Shown in pieces: positions 1 to 11,938 of a DNA stretch of 64,000 nucleotides. The stretch lies in NCBI GenBank assembly GCA_902604035.1, contig CACKXG010000001.1, forward strand, positions 34,782-98,781, given 5' to 3'. The stretch is from an uncultured Pelagibacteraceae bacterium. Lineage in GTDB: Bacteria > Pseudomonadota > Alphaproteobacteria > Pelagibacterales > Pelagibacteraceae. How positions within the stretch are numbered: the stretch's first letter is position 1; every line of letters starts with the position of its first letter. The translations under genes were made by a program, and so were the position numbers. The notes beneath the pieces are model-generated. The model did no database searches, was not told the origin of the DNA, and was given only the letters and a program-made list of their open reading frames with translations.

Positions 1-1193
1 GACATTGCAAAACATTCTGCTACAACTCCTTGACCAGCAAAGGCTGCATCCCCATGTATGAGAATAGGTATAACTTTATTTCTTTGACGGTCTTTATGAA
101 AAAATTGTTTGGCTCTTGTTTGACCTAAAACAACTGGGTTAACAGCCTCTAAATGAGAAGGATTATCTGTTAAACTGACATGTACTGAATTTCCATCAAA
201 TTCTCTATCAGACGACGCTCCAAGATGATATTTTACATCTCCAGCACTATCTTCAGAATCAGTACTAAACTCACCAGCAAACTCATTAAAAATTTTTTTG
301 TAAGATTTTTGTAAAACGTTTGCCAAAACGTTAAGCCTACCTCTATGAGACATACCTATTTTAACTTCTTTTATATTATTTTGACCACCAATTTTTATTA
401 TTTGTTCAAGAGCAGGTATTAAACTTTCGCCACCATCTAAGCCAAATCTTTTTGTTCCCACATACTTTGTAGCTAAAAATTTTTCAAATCCTTCTGCCTG
501 TACCAATTTATTTAAAATTGCCTCTTTACCATTTTTTGTAAATTGAAGTGCATTTTTATCTTGCTCTATCCTGTCCCTAAACCACTTTCTTTCATCTGGG
601 TTTGAAATATGCATGAACTCATAACCTATTTTTCCACAGTAGGTTTTCTTCATAAACTTAAGTATTTCTTTTATATTTGCATATTTACGATTGATTACCC
701 CGTTTAGAAAAATTTTCTTATCGTAATTTTCTTTTTTAAAACCATAAAAATCTGGATGAAGCTCATCTAGATATTCTGACACTCTCATTTCTAAAGGATC
801 AAGATCTGCTAATAAATGTCCTCTTAGTCTATATGCTCTAATTAATGCTACAGCACTAATAGAATCTTTGTTTGAGTCAGCAAGTAATTGAAAATTAAAT
901 TTTTCTGAAGTGTCTAATTTGACATTATCAAAATCATTTTTATCTTGTTCTTCTATTTTTTTTTGTAATTCATCAATATCAATCTTTTTTTTAGTAGGTC
1001 CCCATGATGGACCATTAATTTCTTTTGCTATAACATTTAGTTCTTCACCAATTCCCTCAAAATAATTTGCCCAACTTTCTGGAAGATCAGCATCTTTATT
1101 TACAAACTTTAAATACATTTCTTCTATAAATGCACTATTAGATTTGTTTAAAAATGAAGTTTTTTCGAAATCAAGATTTTTTGATGAAGACAT
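1..1193 (-). CDS. sucA: 2-oxoglutarate dehydrogenase E1 component (C-terminal part lies outside the window)
   Basis: Manual minus-strand translation from ATG at 1193 gives MSSSKNLDFEKTSFLNKSNSAFIEEMYLKFVNKDADLPESWANYFEG...GMSHRGRLNVLANV...HGDAAFAGQGVVAECFAMS, typical of SucA; adjacent to sucCD. Not in the ORF track because it runs off the window. Confidence 0.95.
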   Translation of the reverse strand, partial: MSSSKNLDFEKTSFLNKSNSAFIEEMYLKFVNKDADLPESWANYFEGIGEELNVIAKEINGPSWGPTKKKIDIDELQKKIEEQDKNDFDNVKLDTSEKFNFQLLADSNKDSISAVALIRAYRLRGHLLADLDPLEMRVSEYLDELHPDFYGFKKENYDKKIFLNGVINRKYANIKEILKFMKKTYCGKIGYEFMHISNPDERKWFRDRIEQDKNALQFTKNGKEAILNKLVQAEGFEKFLATKYVGTKRFGLDGGESLIPALEQIIKIGGQNNIKEVKIGMSHRGRLNVLANVLQKSYKKIFNEFAGEFSTDSEDSAGDVKYHLGASSDREFDGNSVHVSLTDNPSHLEAVNPVVLGQTRAKQFFHKDRQRNKVIPILIHGDAAFAGQGVVAECFAM

Positions 1194-1227
1194 CTTTTTA
1201 TTTAATATATCCCTCTAATATTTTTTT

Positions 1228-2103
1228 TCAATTAGACAGTTTATCAAATAAAGTTTTTCCAATAATTGATGGTGATTTGGCAACTGTAATGCCACATTCT
1301 TCCATTTTTTTAATTTTATCTTCAGCTCCACCCTTGCCACCTGATATAATGGCACCAGCATGCCCCATTCTCCTTCCTGGAGGGGCAGTAATTCCAGCAA
1401 TAAATCCAACTATCGGTTTTTTAATCTTATGATTTTTTATAAAGTCAGCCGCTTCTTCTTCAGCTGTTCCACCAATTTCACCTATCATTAAAATAGATTC
1501 TGTTTCAGAGTCATTTAAAAATAAATCTAAACAATCTATAAAATTTGTTCCATTAATAGGATCACCACCAATACCAATACAAGTTGATTGACCAAGTCCA
1601 TTTTCAGTTGTTTGGGCTACTGCTTCATATGTCAATGTTCCTGACCTTGATACAATTCCAACACTTCCTCTTTTGTGAATACTTCCTGGCATAATCCCAA
1701 TTTTACATTCATCTGGTGTGATTATTCCTGGACAATTGGGTCCAATTAATCTGCTATTAGAGCCAGTTAATTTTTGTCTTACCTTAAGCATATCCTGAAT
1801 TGGAATACCCTCTGTTATACAAACAATAAGTTCAATTGATGCATCAATAGCTTCAATGATTGCTGCTGCAGCAAATTTAGCAGGTACATAAATCATAGTT
1901 GCATCTGCTCCTACTTCATTTTTTGCCTCTAAAACACTATTAAAAACTGGTCTGTCTAAATGTTTTTGTCCACCTTTTTTTGGCGTAACTCCACCAACAA
2001 GATTGGTTCCATATTTTATAGCCTGCTCTGAATGAAATGTTCCGTGTGAGCCAGTAAATCCCTGACAAATTACTTTAGTATTTTTATTTACCAAAACCGA
2101 CAT
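1228..2103 (-). CDS. sucD: Succinyl-CoA ligase (ADP-forming) alpha subunit
   Basis: [29 protein letters not shown]...[10 protein letters not shown]...[18 protein letters not shown] motifs. Confidence 0.98.
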   Translation of the reverse strand: MSVLVNKNTKVICQGFTGSHGTFHSEQAIKYGTNLVGGVTPKKGGQKHLDRPVFNSVLEAKNEVGADATMIYVPAKFAAAAIIEAIDASIELIVCITEGIPIQDMLKVRQKLTGSNSRLIGPNCPGIITPDECKIGIMPGSIHKRGSVGIVSRSGTLTYEAVAQTTENGLGQSTCIGIGGDPINGTNFIDCLDLFLNDSETESILMIGEIGGTAEEEAADFIKNHKIKKPIVGFIAGITAPPGRRMGHAGAIISGGKGGAEDKIKKMEECGITVAKSPSIIGKTLFDKLSN

Positions 2104-2104
2104 T

Positions 2105-3265
2105 TTATTTTATCGCCTCAACAATTTTCTTAGCAGCATCATCTAAATTTTCTGCAGAAATTAATTTTAATCCAGAATTATCAAGAATTTCTTTTCCTTC
2201 CTTGAAATTTGTGCCTGCTAATCTCACAACTAAAGGTACAGCAATATTAATTTCTTTAGCTGCATCAACTACTCCTTGAGCAAGGACATCACATCTCATT
2301 ATTCCTCCAAAAATATTAATTAAAATACCTTTAACATTTTTATCTGAGAGAATTATCTTTAATGCGGCAGATACTTTTTCTTTGGATGCGCCACCACCTA
2401 CATCTAAAAAATTTGCTGGCTCTTTACCATACAATTTAATTATATCCATAGTTGCCATTGCTAATCCTGCTCCATTTACCATACAGCCAATACTTCCATC
2501 TAGCTTGATATATGCAAGATCATGCTTGCTAGCTTCTATCTCGGTAGGATCTTCCTCATTTAAATCTCTTAATTCAACAATTTCTGGATGCCTGAATAAA
2601 GCATTAGAGTCGAAATTAACTTTTGCATCTAAACAAACAATTTTTTCCTCTTTTGTCAAAATTAATGGATTTACTTCAACCATGTTTGCGTCAGTACTTA
2701 CAAACATTTTATATATTGATTTAATTAATGTTATTGCTTGTTTTTTTGTGTCTTCATTTAAATTAAAAATATTAATTATTTTTTCACAATCTGACTCAGA
2801 AATTTCATCACCCATATTAACTTTTGTAGTTATAATTTTTTCAGGAGAACTGCTTGCAACTTCTTCAATGTCCATCCCTCCTTGGTCACTTGATATAAAT
2901 GCAATTTTAGAACTTGCCCTATCAACCAGGCACGATAAGTAAAATTCTTTATCTATATTTGATGATTCTTCTACGTATAATCTTTTTACCTCTCTACCTT
3001 CAGGGCCAGTTTGATGAGTAACTAGTGTTTTTCCAAGTAATTCTTTAGCTGCTACTGTTAGTTCCTCAATAGAGTTTAAAATTTTTACACCACCAGCTTT
3101 TCCTCTACCTCCAGCATGGATTTGTGCTTTAAGCACATATTTCTCAGTTTTGAGTGCTTTTGCTTTTTGAATAAGTTCATCAACATTAAGCGCAAATACT
3201 CCTTCTGGAACTACAGCTCCATATTTTTTTAATATTTGTTTAGCTTGATGCTCGTGAATATTCAT
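2105..3265 (-). CDS. sucC: Succinyl-CoA ligase (ADP-forming) beta subunit
   Basis: [22 protein letters not shown]...[14 protein letters not shown]...[16 protein letters not shown]. Confidence 0.98.
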   Translation of the reverse strand: MNIHEHQAKQILKKYGAVVPEGVFALNVDELIQKAKALKTEKYVLKAQIHAGGRGKAGGVKILNSIEELTVAAKELLGKTLVTHQTGPEGREVKRLYVEESSNIDKEFYLSCLVDRASSKIAFISSDQGGMDIEEVASSSPEKIITTKVNMGDEISESDCEKIINIFNLNEDTKKQAITLIKSIYKMFVSTDANMVEVNPLILTKEEKIVCLDAKVNFDSNALFRHPEIVELRDLNEEDPTEIEASKHDLAYIKLDGSIGCMVNGAGLAMATMDIIKLYGKEPANFLDVGGGASKEKVSAALKIILSDKNVKGILINIFGGIMRCDVLAQGVVDAAKEINIAVPLVVRLAGTNFKEGKEILDNSGLKLISAENLDDAAKKIVEAIK

Positions 3266-3267
3266 TA

Positions 3268-4230
3268 TTATTTAGATAAATCAGGATCTATTTTAGATGC
3301 AGCTTCCCATAAAGCTTTTACAGCATCTATTGAATGCATAAATTCTTTTTTTTCTTTTTCATCTAAATCAATCTCTTCAATTTTTTCTACACCATCTTTT
3401 CCAATGACAACAGGAACACCTGCATAAACATTTTTCACACCATATTCTCCATTTAATTGTACAGCGCAGGGTAATAATTTTTTCTGATCATTTAAATATG
3501 CTTCTGCCATTTGAACACCTGAAGCTGCAGGCGCATAAAAGGCTGATCCTTTTTCTAAATATTTAACTATTTCTGCACCACCATCTCGTGTTCTTTGATT
3601 AATTTCCTCAACTCTTTCTAAAGAAATCTTTCCATCCTTTACAAGATCCAACAATGGTTTACCTGAAATTTTTGTAAATCTTGGCATAGGAACCATGGTG
3701 TCACCATGACCACCCATAACCATTGCCTCAATTTCTCTTACTGGCACATTAAGTTCTAATGATAAAAATAATTTAAATCTCGAACTATCTAAAATACCTG
3801 CCATACCAACAACTTTATTTGATGGCAAACCTGAAAATTTTTGAAATGCCATAACCATAACGTCTAAAGGATTGGTGATACAGATCACAAAAGCTTTAGG
3901 AGCATTTTTCTTTACCCCCTCAGCAACTTGTTTAATAATTTTTAAATTAATTCCAAGAAGATCGTCTCGGCTCATTCCAGGTTTTCTTGGAACACCTGCT
4001 GTAATTATAATTACATCTGAATCTTTTATATCCTCATAGTTATCAGTTCCTGAAAACCTAACATTGAAACCATCTACAGATGAAGATTGTGCAATATCTA
4101 ATGCTTTTCCTTTTGCAATACCACTAGCTACATCAAATAAAACCACTTCATTTACTAATTCTTTTGTTCCTATTAAATGTGCAAGAGTTCCGCCTATTTG
4201 GCCTGCACCAATTAAAGATATTTTTGTCAT
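3268..4230 (-). CDS. mdh: Malate dehydrogenase
   Basis: [19 protein letters not shown]...[16 protein letters not shown]...[13 protein letters not shown]. Confidence 0.97.
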   Translation of the reverse strand: MTKISLIGAGQIGGTLAHLIGTKELVNEVVLFDVASGIAKGKALDIAQSSSVDGFNVRFSGTDNYEDIKDSDVIIITAGVPRKPGMSRDDLLGINLKIIKQVAEGVKKNAPKAFVICITNPLDVMVMAFQKFSGLPSNKVVGMAGILDSSRFKLFLSLELNVPVREIEAMVMGGHGDTMVPMPRFTKISGKPLLDLVKDGKISLERVEEINQRTRDGGAEIVKYLEKGSAFYAPAASGVQMAEAYLNDQKKLLPCAVQLNGEYGVKNVYAGVPVVIGKDGVEKIEEIDLDEKEKKEFMHSIDAVKALWEAASKIDPDLSK

Positions 4231-4239
4231 TTATTTCCT

Positions 4240-5734
4240 TTATTTCATTGTTGGCATAACAAATTCCGCATTTGATCGGACACCTGAAGGCCATCTGGAT
4301 GTTACTGTTTTAAGTTTAGTATAAAATTTTATTCCTTCCATACCATGCATTCCACTATCTCCAAATAATGATCTTTTCCAACCACCAAAACTATGAAATG
4401 CCATTGGAACTGGGATCGGCACATTAATACCAACCATACCTACTTGAATTTTACTTGCAAAAGTTCTACCTGCATCACCGTCTCTTGTATAAATACTAAC
4501 TCCATTTCCGTACTCATGGTCGTTAATTAATTTTGCAGCTTCTTCAAAAGTTTTTACTCGAACAACTGATAAAACTGGACCGAATATTTCCTCTTTGTAA
4601 ATTCTCATATCTTTATTTACATGATCAAACAAGCATCCACCTATATAGAAACCATTTTCATAACCTTGAAGTTTTAAACCTCTTCCATCAACCACTAGCT
4701 TCGCGCCTTCCTTGACACCTAAATCAACGTAACTTGTAACTTTTTCTAAATGTTCTTTTGTAACTAAAGGTCCCATTTCTGATGCTTTATCCATTCCAGG
4801 ACCAACTTTTAAAGCTTCAGCTTTTTTTTGATAATCTTGATACAAGTTCATCACCAATATCTCCAACCGCAACCGCAACTGATTGAGCCATACATCTTTC
4901 TCCAGCTGAACCATAAGCAGCACCCATTAAACCATTTACTGCACCATCTAAATCACAATCTGGCATAACAACTAAATGGTTTTTTGCTCCACCCAAAGCT
5001 TGAACTCTTTTTTCATTTTTAGCTGAATTTTCATAAATATATTTTGCAATAGGAGTAGATCCTACGAAACTAACAGCTTTGATATCTTTGTTCTCCAAAA
5101 TTGCATCAACAGCTTCTTTATCTCCATTTATTACGTTAAATACTCCCTCTGGAAGACCCGCCTCAGAAAGTAATTCTGCTAATCTTATTGCGCAAGAAGG
5201 GTCTTTTTCTGATGGTTTAAGAATAAAAGTGTTTCCACAAGCTATTGCTATTGGAAACATCCACATAGGTACCATAGCAGGAAAATTAAAAGGTGTAATA
5301 CCTGCAACAACTCCTAATGGTTGTCTGATTGACCAACTATCAACATTGGTTCCAACATTTTCTGAAAACTCACCTTTTAATAAATGTGGTATTCCACAAG
5401 CAAATTCTACCACCTCAAGTCCTCTAGTTAAAGAGCCTCTTGCATCTTCATAAACTTTTCCATGTTCTGAAACTATTAACTTCGTTAATTCATCAGAATT
5501 TTTTTCAATTAATTCTTTAAATTTAAATATTATTCTAGCTCTTTGTAGAGCAGGTTTTAAAGACCAACTTTCAAATGCTTTTTTTGCTACCTCAACAGCA
5601 CTGTCTAGATCAGATTTTGAAGCAAGTCTTACCTCTGACTCTTGTTCGCCAGTTGCTGGATTAAAAACTTTTCCTTTTTTATCTGAAGATCCCGGAATTA
5701 TTTTACCGTTTACGAAGTGTTCTATTAATTTCAT
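4240..5734 (-). pseudogene. mmsA: Methylmalonate-semialdehyde dehydrogenase (CoA-acylating), split by a single-nucleotide frameshift
   Basis: ORFs 4817..5734 (N-terminal 305 aa) and 4240..4923 (C-terminal part) form one aldehyde dehydrogenase. The first ends ...[12 protein letters not shown]; the other frame continues ...[23 protein letters not shown]. The coding-strand A8 run (4822-4829) is one A too long for continuity. Real indel versus sequencing error cannot be decided here. Confidence 0.85.
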
Positions 5735-5773
5735 GAATACGGTGTTTTAGATCAAAAATATCGAATAGTCTAT

Positions 5774-6553
5774 TTAAACATTAGCTGTTGCTAACATTTT
5801 TTTTATTTCAGCTATAGCTTTTGCTGGATTCAAGCCCTTAGGACATGCATTTGTACAATTTAATATTGTATGGCATCTATATAATTTTAATTCATCTGAA
5901 ACTTTTTTTAATCTAGCTTTTCTCTCTTCATCTCTACTATCAATAATCCATCTATAAGCCTGTAACAGAACTGCTGGACCTAAATATTTATCTCCATTCC
6001 ACCAATAACTTGGGCAAGATGTAGAGCAGCAAGCACACATAATGCATTCGTAAGCACCATCAAGTTTTGCTCTATCTTCTTTAGACTGATAAATTTCTGT
6101 TGTCTGTTTTGTTGAGTTATTTTTTAACCAAGGTTCAATAGATTGATATTGTTTATATAAGCCATCTAAATCACCAATCAAATCTCTTTTAACTTTTAAA
6201 TGAGGTAAAGGATAAATATCGATGTCACCGTCTATCTCTGCATGAGGAGTTGTACAAGCAAGTCCGTTTTTTCCTCCCATATTCATAGCACAAGAACCAC
6301 AAACACCATGAGCACAAGATCTTCTATAAGCCAATGTAGGATCAATTTCGTTTTTAATTTTATTTAGAATATCCAGCACCTTAGATGGACAATTATCCAT
6401 ATCAACTTCGTATGTATCAATTCTAGGATTTTCTTTTGTCGATGGATCCCATCTATAAATATTTACTTTTCTTAAATTTTTAGATCCAGTTTTGTCTTTA
6501 AAATATTTGCCTTTTTTAACCTCTGAATTTTTAGGTAAACTTAGCTGAACCAT
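5774..6553 (-). CDS. sdhB: Succinate dehydrogenase iron-sulfur subunit
   Basis: [24 protein letters not shown] and [17 protein letters not shown] Fe-S motifs. Confidence 0.98.
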   Translation of the reverse strand: MVQLSLPKNSEVKKGKYFKDKTGSKNLRKVNIYRWDPSTKENPRIDTYEVDMDNCPSKVLDILNKIKNEIDPTLAYRRSCAHGVCGSCAMNMGGKNGLACTTPHAEIDGDIDIYPLPHLKVKRDLIGDLDGLYKQYQSIEPWLKNNSTKQTTEIYQSKEDRAKLDGAYECIMCACCSTSCPSYWWNGDKYLGPAVLLQAYRWIIDSRDEERKARLKKVSDELKLYRCHTILNCTNACPKGLNPAKAIAEIKKMLATANV

Positions 6554-8328
6554 TAATATACTCGCTCTTGTGGTGGAAAATATTGAACTTCATTTGTTAA
6601 AGTTGATTTGTGTACTGCTCTGTAACTAATCTTTGTATTTTTTCCATCACACCAAGCAAGAGTATGTTGCATAAATTTTTCGTCATCTCTTTTTGGATAG
6701 TCATCTCTCGCGTGAGCACCTCTGCTCTCTTTTCTATGATATGCAGACTCTACAGTAGTTACTGCTTGTCTTATTAAATTATCAAATTCTAATGTTTCAA
6801 CTAAATCAGTATTAAATACTAAAGACCTATCTTTAACTGAAATTGAGTCCATACCATCATAAGTTTTTTTAATCTCATCAACACCTTCTTTAAGATTTTT
6901 TTCTGTTCTAAAAACTGCACATTTCGACTGCATAGTTTTTTGCATTGAAAGTCTAAGTTCTGCAGTACTATTATTTCCTTGTGCATTTCTAAGTTTATCA
7001 AATCTATCTAAACATTTTTGTGTTTCTGACTCAGGAATTTCTTCATGAGGTGTTCCTGGCTTAACTAACTCAGCTGCTCTTTTTGCTGCTGCTCTTCCAA
7101 ATACTACTAAATCAATTAAAGAATTAGAACCAAGTCTATTTGCTCCGTGAACAGAGACACATGCCGCTTCTCCTATAGCCATTAAACCTGGAACAGTTTT
7201 TTCTGAGCCATTTACAGTTAATACTTCTGCTTTATAGTTTGTTGGAATACCACCCATATTATAATGAACTGTTGGTACAACAGGAATTGGTTCTTTAGTT
7301 ACATCTACATTTGCAAATAATCTTGCTGCATCAGTAATTCCAGGAAGCCTGCTTTCAATAATATCTTTATCTAAGTGACTTAGGTTCAAATGAACATGAT
7401 CTTGATCTTTTCCAACACCTCTTCCCTCATTAATCTCAATAGACATAGATCTGCTAACAACATCTCTTGATGCTAAATCTTTTGCATTTGGAGCATATCT
7501 TTCCATAAATCTCTCACCTTTAGAATTTGTAAGATAACCCCCTTCTCCTCGCGCACCTTCTGTTATTAATGTGCCATGGCCATAAATTCCTGTTGGGTGA
7601 AATTGAACAAACTCCATATCCTGAAGCGGCAGCCCAGCTCTTAAAACCATTGCATTACCATCACCAGTGCAAGTATGTGCTGATGTTGCTGAATAATAAA
7701 CTTTTCCATAACCACCTGTAGCAATAATTACTGTATGCGCTCTAAATCTATGAATTGTTCCATCATTCAAATTCCAAGCAATTAGGCCTTTACATTCTCC
7801 ATTCTTCATCAACAAATCTAATGCAAAATATTCTATAAAAAATTCTGTATTATGCTTTAACGCTTGTCCATACAATGTGTGTAAAATAGCATGTCCTGTT
7901 CTATCGGCTGCTGCACAAGTTCTTTGAACTATTCCATTTCCATAATTTTTTGTCATTCCACCAAATGGTCTTTGATAAATTTTTCCCTCTTCAGTTCTAC
8001 TAAATGGAACTCCATATTTCTCTAATTCTAAAACTGCTTTAGGAGCTTCTTTACATAGATATTCAATACTATCTTGATCACCTAACCAATCTGCACCTTT
8101 TACAGTATCATACATATGCCATCTCCAGTCATCTTCACCCATGTTACCGAGTGCAGCTGAAATACCACCTTGCGCAGCTGATGTATGACTTCTAGTTGGA
8201 AATACTTTTGAGATACAAGCTGTTTTTAAGCCAGCTTCGCTAAGCCCTACTGCTGCTCTTAAACCTGATCCACCTGCTCCAAGTACAACTACATCGTACT
8301 CATGGTCTATAATATTATATGCTTTCAT
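6553..8328 (-). CDS. sdhA: Succinate dehydrogenase flavoprotein subunit
   Basis: [56 protein letters not shown]. Confidence 0.98.
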   Translation of the reverse strand: MKAYNIIDHEYDVVVLGAGGSGLRAAVGLSEAGLKTACISKVFPTRSHTSAAQGGISAALGNMGEDDWRWHMYDTVKGADWLGDQDSIEYLCKEAPKAVLELEKYGVPFSRTEEGKIYQRPFGGMTKNYGNGIVQRTCAAADRTGHAILHTLYGQALKHNTEFFIEYFALDLLMKNGECKGLIAWNLNDGTIHRFRAHTVIIATGGYGKVYYSATSAHTCTGDGNAMVLRAGLPLQDMEFVQFHPTGIYGHGTLITEGARGEGGYLTNSKGERFMERYAPNAKDLASRDVVSRSMSIEINEGRGVGKDQDHVHLNLSHLDKDIIESRLPGITDAARLFANVDVTKEPIPVVPTVHYNMGGIPTNYKAEVLTVNGSEKTVPGLMAIGEAACVSVHGANRLGSNSLIDLVVFGRAAAKRAAELVKPGTPHEEIPESETQKCLDRFDKLRNAQGNNSTAELRLSMQKTMQSKCAVFRTEKNLKEGVDEIKKTYDGMDSISVKDRSLVFNTDLVETLEFDNLIRQAVTTVESAYHRKESRGAHARDDYPKRDDEKFMQHTLAWCDGKNTKISYRAVHKSTLTNEVQYFPPQERVY

Positions 8329-8654
8329 GTATTTAAGTTTAAAATTACAATTATTGTAATTACTGGGATTGTTATAGCAAAAAAATTTAGGACTTTGTTT
8401 GCGGCATTTTTGGTTTTTTTATCGTTAATATAGTCTTCAAAAACCTCACTTATAGTTAAAGCTGAAAAAAAATAAGCAATAACTAAAAATAATCCAATTA
8501 AGAATTTAGATGGTTGCGTTGTTAAAAAATTCACTATTTCTAAATAACTTTTATCATAAATATTCACTAAATTTATAATAAACCAAAGCATTAAAGGTAA
8601 TAAGATTGCGGAACTAATTTTTAAGAATAACCATTTTTTTGTTACTGGAAGCAT
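8325..8654 (-). CDS. sdhD: Succinate dehydrogenase membrane anchor subunit
   Basis: Short multi-TM protein between sdhC and sdhA, 4-nt overlap with sdhA. Confidence 0.85.
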   Translation of the reverse strand: MLPVTKKWLFLKISSAILLPLMLWFIINLVNIYDKSYLEIVNFLTTQPSKFLIGLFLVIAYFFSALTISEVFEDYINDKKTKNAANKVLNFFAITIPVITIIVILNLNT

Positions 8655-9034
8655 TATATTAATCCTCTGCCAATTAAATAAATTAAGATAGTTAAAATAA
8701 TCGAACCAAAAATAACTAACATACCTGTAATTTTTGTTGTTTGTAATTCAAATCCATAACCTAAATCCATAATCAAGTGTCTTACTTCACTTAACATTTG
8801 AAAACTAAATGACCAGGTTATTCCAATTAGAATAAACTTACCTAAAAAAGTTTCTAAAAAAATTTTAATAATTTGATAGTTACTTTCTCCTAAAAGCATT
8901 AATGCAAACCAAATACAAATTAATGTGATCGCAAAAAAATTAATTATTCCTGTAATTCTATGTGAAATAGATACTAATGAAGAAATATGCCATTTATAAA
9001 TCTGTATATGTGGTGATAAAGGTCTGTCTTCCAT
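8654..9034 (-). CDS. sdhC: Succinate dehydrogenase cytochrome b556 subunit
   Basis: RPLSPHIQIYKWHISSLVSISHRITGI signature; 3 TM; upstream of sdhD. Confidence 0.93.
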   Translation of the reverse strand: MEDRPLSPHIQIYKWHISSLVSISHRITGIINFFAITLICIWFALMLLGESNYQIIKIFLETFLGKFILIGITWSFSFQMLSEVRHLIMDLGYGFELQTTKITGMLVIFGSIILTILIYLIGRGLI

Positions 9035-9037
9035 ATT

Positions 9038-10033
9038 TTATTTTGAGTTAATAATTGTTTCAGCAATTTCAACAGAATTAAGTGCTGCACCTCTAAGTAG
9101 GTTATCTGATACAATCCACAAATTTAATGAATTTTTTTTAGTTTTGTCTTCTCTAATTCTAGATATATATGTCTCATCACTCCCAGCTGCTTCAAATGGT
9201 GTGCTATAACCTCCATTTTCTCTTTTATCAATAACCTCACAACCATCTGCTTTACTCAGAACATCTCTCACTTTTTCTAAAGTATATGGTTTTTCAAATT
9301 CTATATTTACAGACTCCGAATGAGATACCAAAACAGGAATTCTTACACATGTAGCTGTAAGTTCTATTGAATCATCTAATATTTTTTTTGTTTCATTTGT
9401 CATTTTTAATTCTTCTTTTGTATATCCATCATCGGCAAAAACATCGATATGTGGAATAACATTAAAAGCAATTTGTTTAGTAAAATTTTTTGACTCTATT
9501 TTTTTTCCATCTAAATATTGTTTAGTTTGATCTATTAATTCGTCCATTGGACTTTTGCCACCACCTGAAACAGATTGGTAAGTTGAAACTACAACTCTTT
9601 TAATTTTGAATAAATTATGTAGTGGTTTAAGTGCTATAACAAGTTGTGCTGTAGAACAATTTGGATTGGCAATAATATTTTTTTTCATATTTTTAATTTC
9701 GTCTGCATTCACTTGTGGAACGATCAATGGAACATCAGGATCCATCCTAAAAAAACTTGAATTATCTATTACAATTGTGTGCTTGGCAGCCTTTTCTGCA
9801 AATTTTTCAGCAATTTTTCCTCCTGCTGCAAAAAAAGTTATATCTGCTTTTGAAAAATCATATGTCTCTAAATTTTCAATAACATACTCTTTATCTCTAA
9901 AAGAGATTTTTTTTCCTGCACTTTTTTCTGAGGCAACTAAATATAAATTATCAAACTTGAAGTTTTTTTTATCAAATACCTCAAGAGTTTTCCTTCCAAC
10001 ATTTCCTGTTGCACCTACTATAGCTATGTTCAT
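9038..10033 (-). CDS. asd: Aspartate-semialdehyde dehydrogenase
   Basis: MNIAIVGATGNVGRKTLEVF...NPNCSTAQLVIALKPL...STYQSVSGGGKSPMDEL. Confidence 0.97.
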   Translation of the reverse strand: MNIAIVGATGNVGRKTLEVFDKKNFKFDNLYLVASEKSAGKKISFRDKEYVIENLETYDFSKADITFFAAGGKIAEKFAEKAAKHTIVIDNSSFFRMDPDVPLIVPQVNADEIKNMKKNIIANPNCSTAQLVIALKPLHNLFKIKRVVVSTYQSVSGGGKSPMDELIDQTKQYLDGKKIESKNFTKQIAFNVIPHIDVFADDGYTKEELKMTNETKKILDDSIELTATCVRIPVLVSHSESVNIEFEKPYTLEKVRDVLSKADGCEVIDKRENGGYSTPFEAAGSDETYISRIREDKTKKNSLNLWIVSDNLLRGAALNSVEIAETIINSK

Positions 10034-10048
10034 TTTAAAGTTGTTATA

Positions 10049-11158
10049 CTAAATAAAAGGTAAATCGCAAACTTTACCACTACAAATATCACCATTTATG
10101 CTTGCTTTTATGTTCTGGTCTATATTCCAATGCGATTTTTTCATCATAGCAATACCAATTACTTTTTTAAAATGAGGCGAATAACAGGCTGACCTTAATT
10201 CCCCAATGATTTTGTTATTATCATCAGTCAGATCTAAAGATCCTGTTAAACTTATTTTGTCCAAATCTAACTTCACACCCATTAATTTTCTTTTAATACC
10301 TTCGGATTTTATTTTCTTTAATTTTTCTTTTCCTAAAAAAATAATATCACTATCTATGTTTACATATTTATCAAAACCACATTCATAAGGATTATCTCCG
10401 TTATCCATATCATTGCCATGAGATAACAGTCCACTTTCGATTCGTTCTATTAAATTGGGGCACCCTGGTTTAATATTAAATTCTTTTCCAATTTCAAATA
10501 AATGATCATATAGTTTTAAGCCTGCTTCAGTATTTTGAACATATACTTCATAACCTCCTTGTTTAGACCATCCAGATTGTGCGATGAGGTGTTTTGAACC
10601 TCCAAATTCAAAATAATCAAAACCAAAAAATTTTAATTTTGTGATCTGTTCTCCAAATACTTTTTCCATCAATTGAAATGATTTTGGACCTTGTACAGCC
10701 ATGATATCAACTTTTGGCTCTATGATTTTAACATCAAATTTATTTCCAATTGCTAATCCTTTTGCAAATAATATTACGTCCGTATCTGCAATAGAAATCC
10801 ACCATTTATTTTCATTAATTCTTAAAACAACTGGATCATTAATTAATCCAGCATTATCATCTATAATCGGACAATAATAACATCTTCCATCTTTAGATTT
10901 TGATAAATCTCTACAAGTCATTAGCTGAACTAATTTTGCAGAATCTTTTCCTGAGATTTCTACCTGTCTTTCAGCTGCTACATCCCAAATTTGAACATGC
11001 TCTTTTAAATGATGATAAGAATCTTCAATTGAACCAAAGGCAGCTGGAAGCAACATATGGTTATAAATTGTATAAGCTGTAACACCCTGTTCCTCAATTC
11101 GAGAAGTATATGGTGTACCTCTAAGTCTTCTTGATTTTGCAATTAAAAAGTTTTTCAT
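10049..11158 (-). CDS. dmdA: Dimethylsulfoniopropionate demethylase
   Basis: [70 protein letters not shown] closely matches the Pelagibacter DmdA N-terminus as I recall it; GcvT/aminomethyltransferase fold. Confidence 0.95.
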   Translation of the reverse strand: MKNFLIAKSRRLRGTPYTSRIEEQGVTAYTIYNHMLLPAAFGSIEDSYHHLKEHVQIWDVAAERQVEISGKDSAKLVQLMTCRDLSKSKDGRCYYCPIIDDNAGLINDPVVLRINENKWWISIADTDVILFAKGLAIGNKFDVKIIEPKVDIMAVQGPKSFQLMEKVFGEQITKLKFFGFDYFEFGGSKHLIAQSGWSKQGGYEVYVQNTEAGLKLYDHLFEIGKEFNIKPGCPNLIERIESGLLSHGNDMDNGDNPYECGFDKYVNIDSDIIFLGKEKLKKIKSEGIKRKLMGVKLDLDKISLTGSLDLTDDNNKIIGELRSACYSPHFKKVIGIAMMKKSHWNIDQNIKASINGDICSGKVCDLPFI

Positions 11159-11931
11159 TTTTTCAAAAATTCTAAAATTTTGTCTCTCATTTCAAATGCT
11201 TTTTCAATCATAATCATATGGCCACAACCCTCGATTATGTGTGTAGATGAGTTGTTAATTAGACTAGAAAATTTTTTTCCTGCTTCTAGATTTACCATCT
11301 TATCTAAAGAACCAAAAATAAACATTGATGGAAATTCTATTAATTTAGCAGCATCAGAACCATTTTTGTAATTATTGCATGCAACAAGGTCTACCGCCAG
11401 TATATCTCTTATATCTCGAGGCGATTGTATTATTTTTTCTACTGGGTTACCTCCAATAAATCTTTTTGAACCCTCATAACCCCACTTCATCATTAATTTA
11501 ACAGCATCGGAGTCCCCATTTTTTGCTAGATCAATTAAATCTGGATGAACTGGCATCTTATTTGACCCTCCAATAAAAACTAACTTTTTTAATCTATTTT
11601 TATATTTGTGAGCATATTCAAGTATCTCCAAGCAACCTTGGGAATGACCAATTAAAATTAAATTATTTAAATTAAGTTTATTAAAAACCTGCTCCAACCA
11701 ATCAGCTATTTTTTCAATACTATCTAAGCAAGGGCCATCAGAATTACCGTGTCCAGGTAAATCAATTGATAATACATTAAAATTATTATTTGAAAAAAAC
11801 TGTTCAGTTAGAGACCAAACAATATGCGAAAGACCACTTCCATGAAGAAATACTATTGTTTCTTTATTTTCATCAATACCCTGTCCTGCATCAGACGCAT
11901 AAACATTTTTATTTTCCAATTGAAAATTCAA
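11155..11931 (-). CDS. Alpha/beta hydrolase in the dmd cluster
   Basis: [17 protein letters not shown] nucleophile elbow, C-terminal GCGHMIMIE; overlaps dmdA by 4 nt. Confidence 0.9.
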   Translation of the reverse strand: MNFQLENKNVYASDAGQGIDENKETIVFLHGSGLSHIVWSLTEQFFSNNNFNVLSIDLPGHGNSDGPCLDSIEKIADWLEQVFNKLNLNNLILIGHSQGCLEILEYAHKYKNRLKKLVFIGGSNKMPVHPDLIDLAKNGDSDAVKLMMKWGYEGSKRFIGGNPVEKIIQSPRDIRDILAVDLVACNNYKNGSDAAKLIEFPSMFIFGSLDKMVNLEAGKKFSSLINNSSTHIIEGCGHMIMIEKAFEMRDKILEFLKK

Positions 11932-11938
11932 AAATTAC

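Noticed and set aside
1154-1432. 92-aa + strand ORF overlapping sucA/sucD junction
   Set aside because: Antisense to two confidently identified genes.
2382-2942. 186-aa + strand ORF
   Set aside because: Lies fully antisense inside sucC; composition fits a mirror ORF from biased codon use, no recognisable domain.
4817-4923. Programmed -1 ribosomal frameshift at A AAA AAG in mmsA
   Set aside because: -1 slippage would not enter the frame needed (a +1 / one-A-loss shift is required).
5079-5453. 124-aa + strand ORF
   Set aside because: Antisense to the mmsA N-terminal part; shadow ORF.
9606-10052. 148-aa + strand ORF
   Set aside because: Antisense to asd; no independent support.
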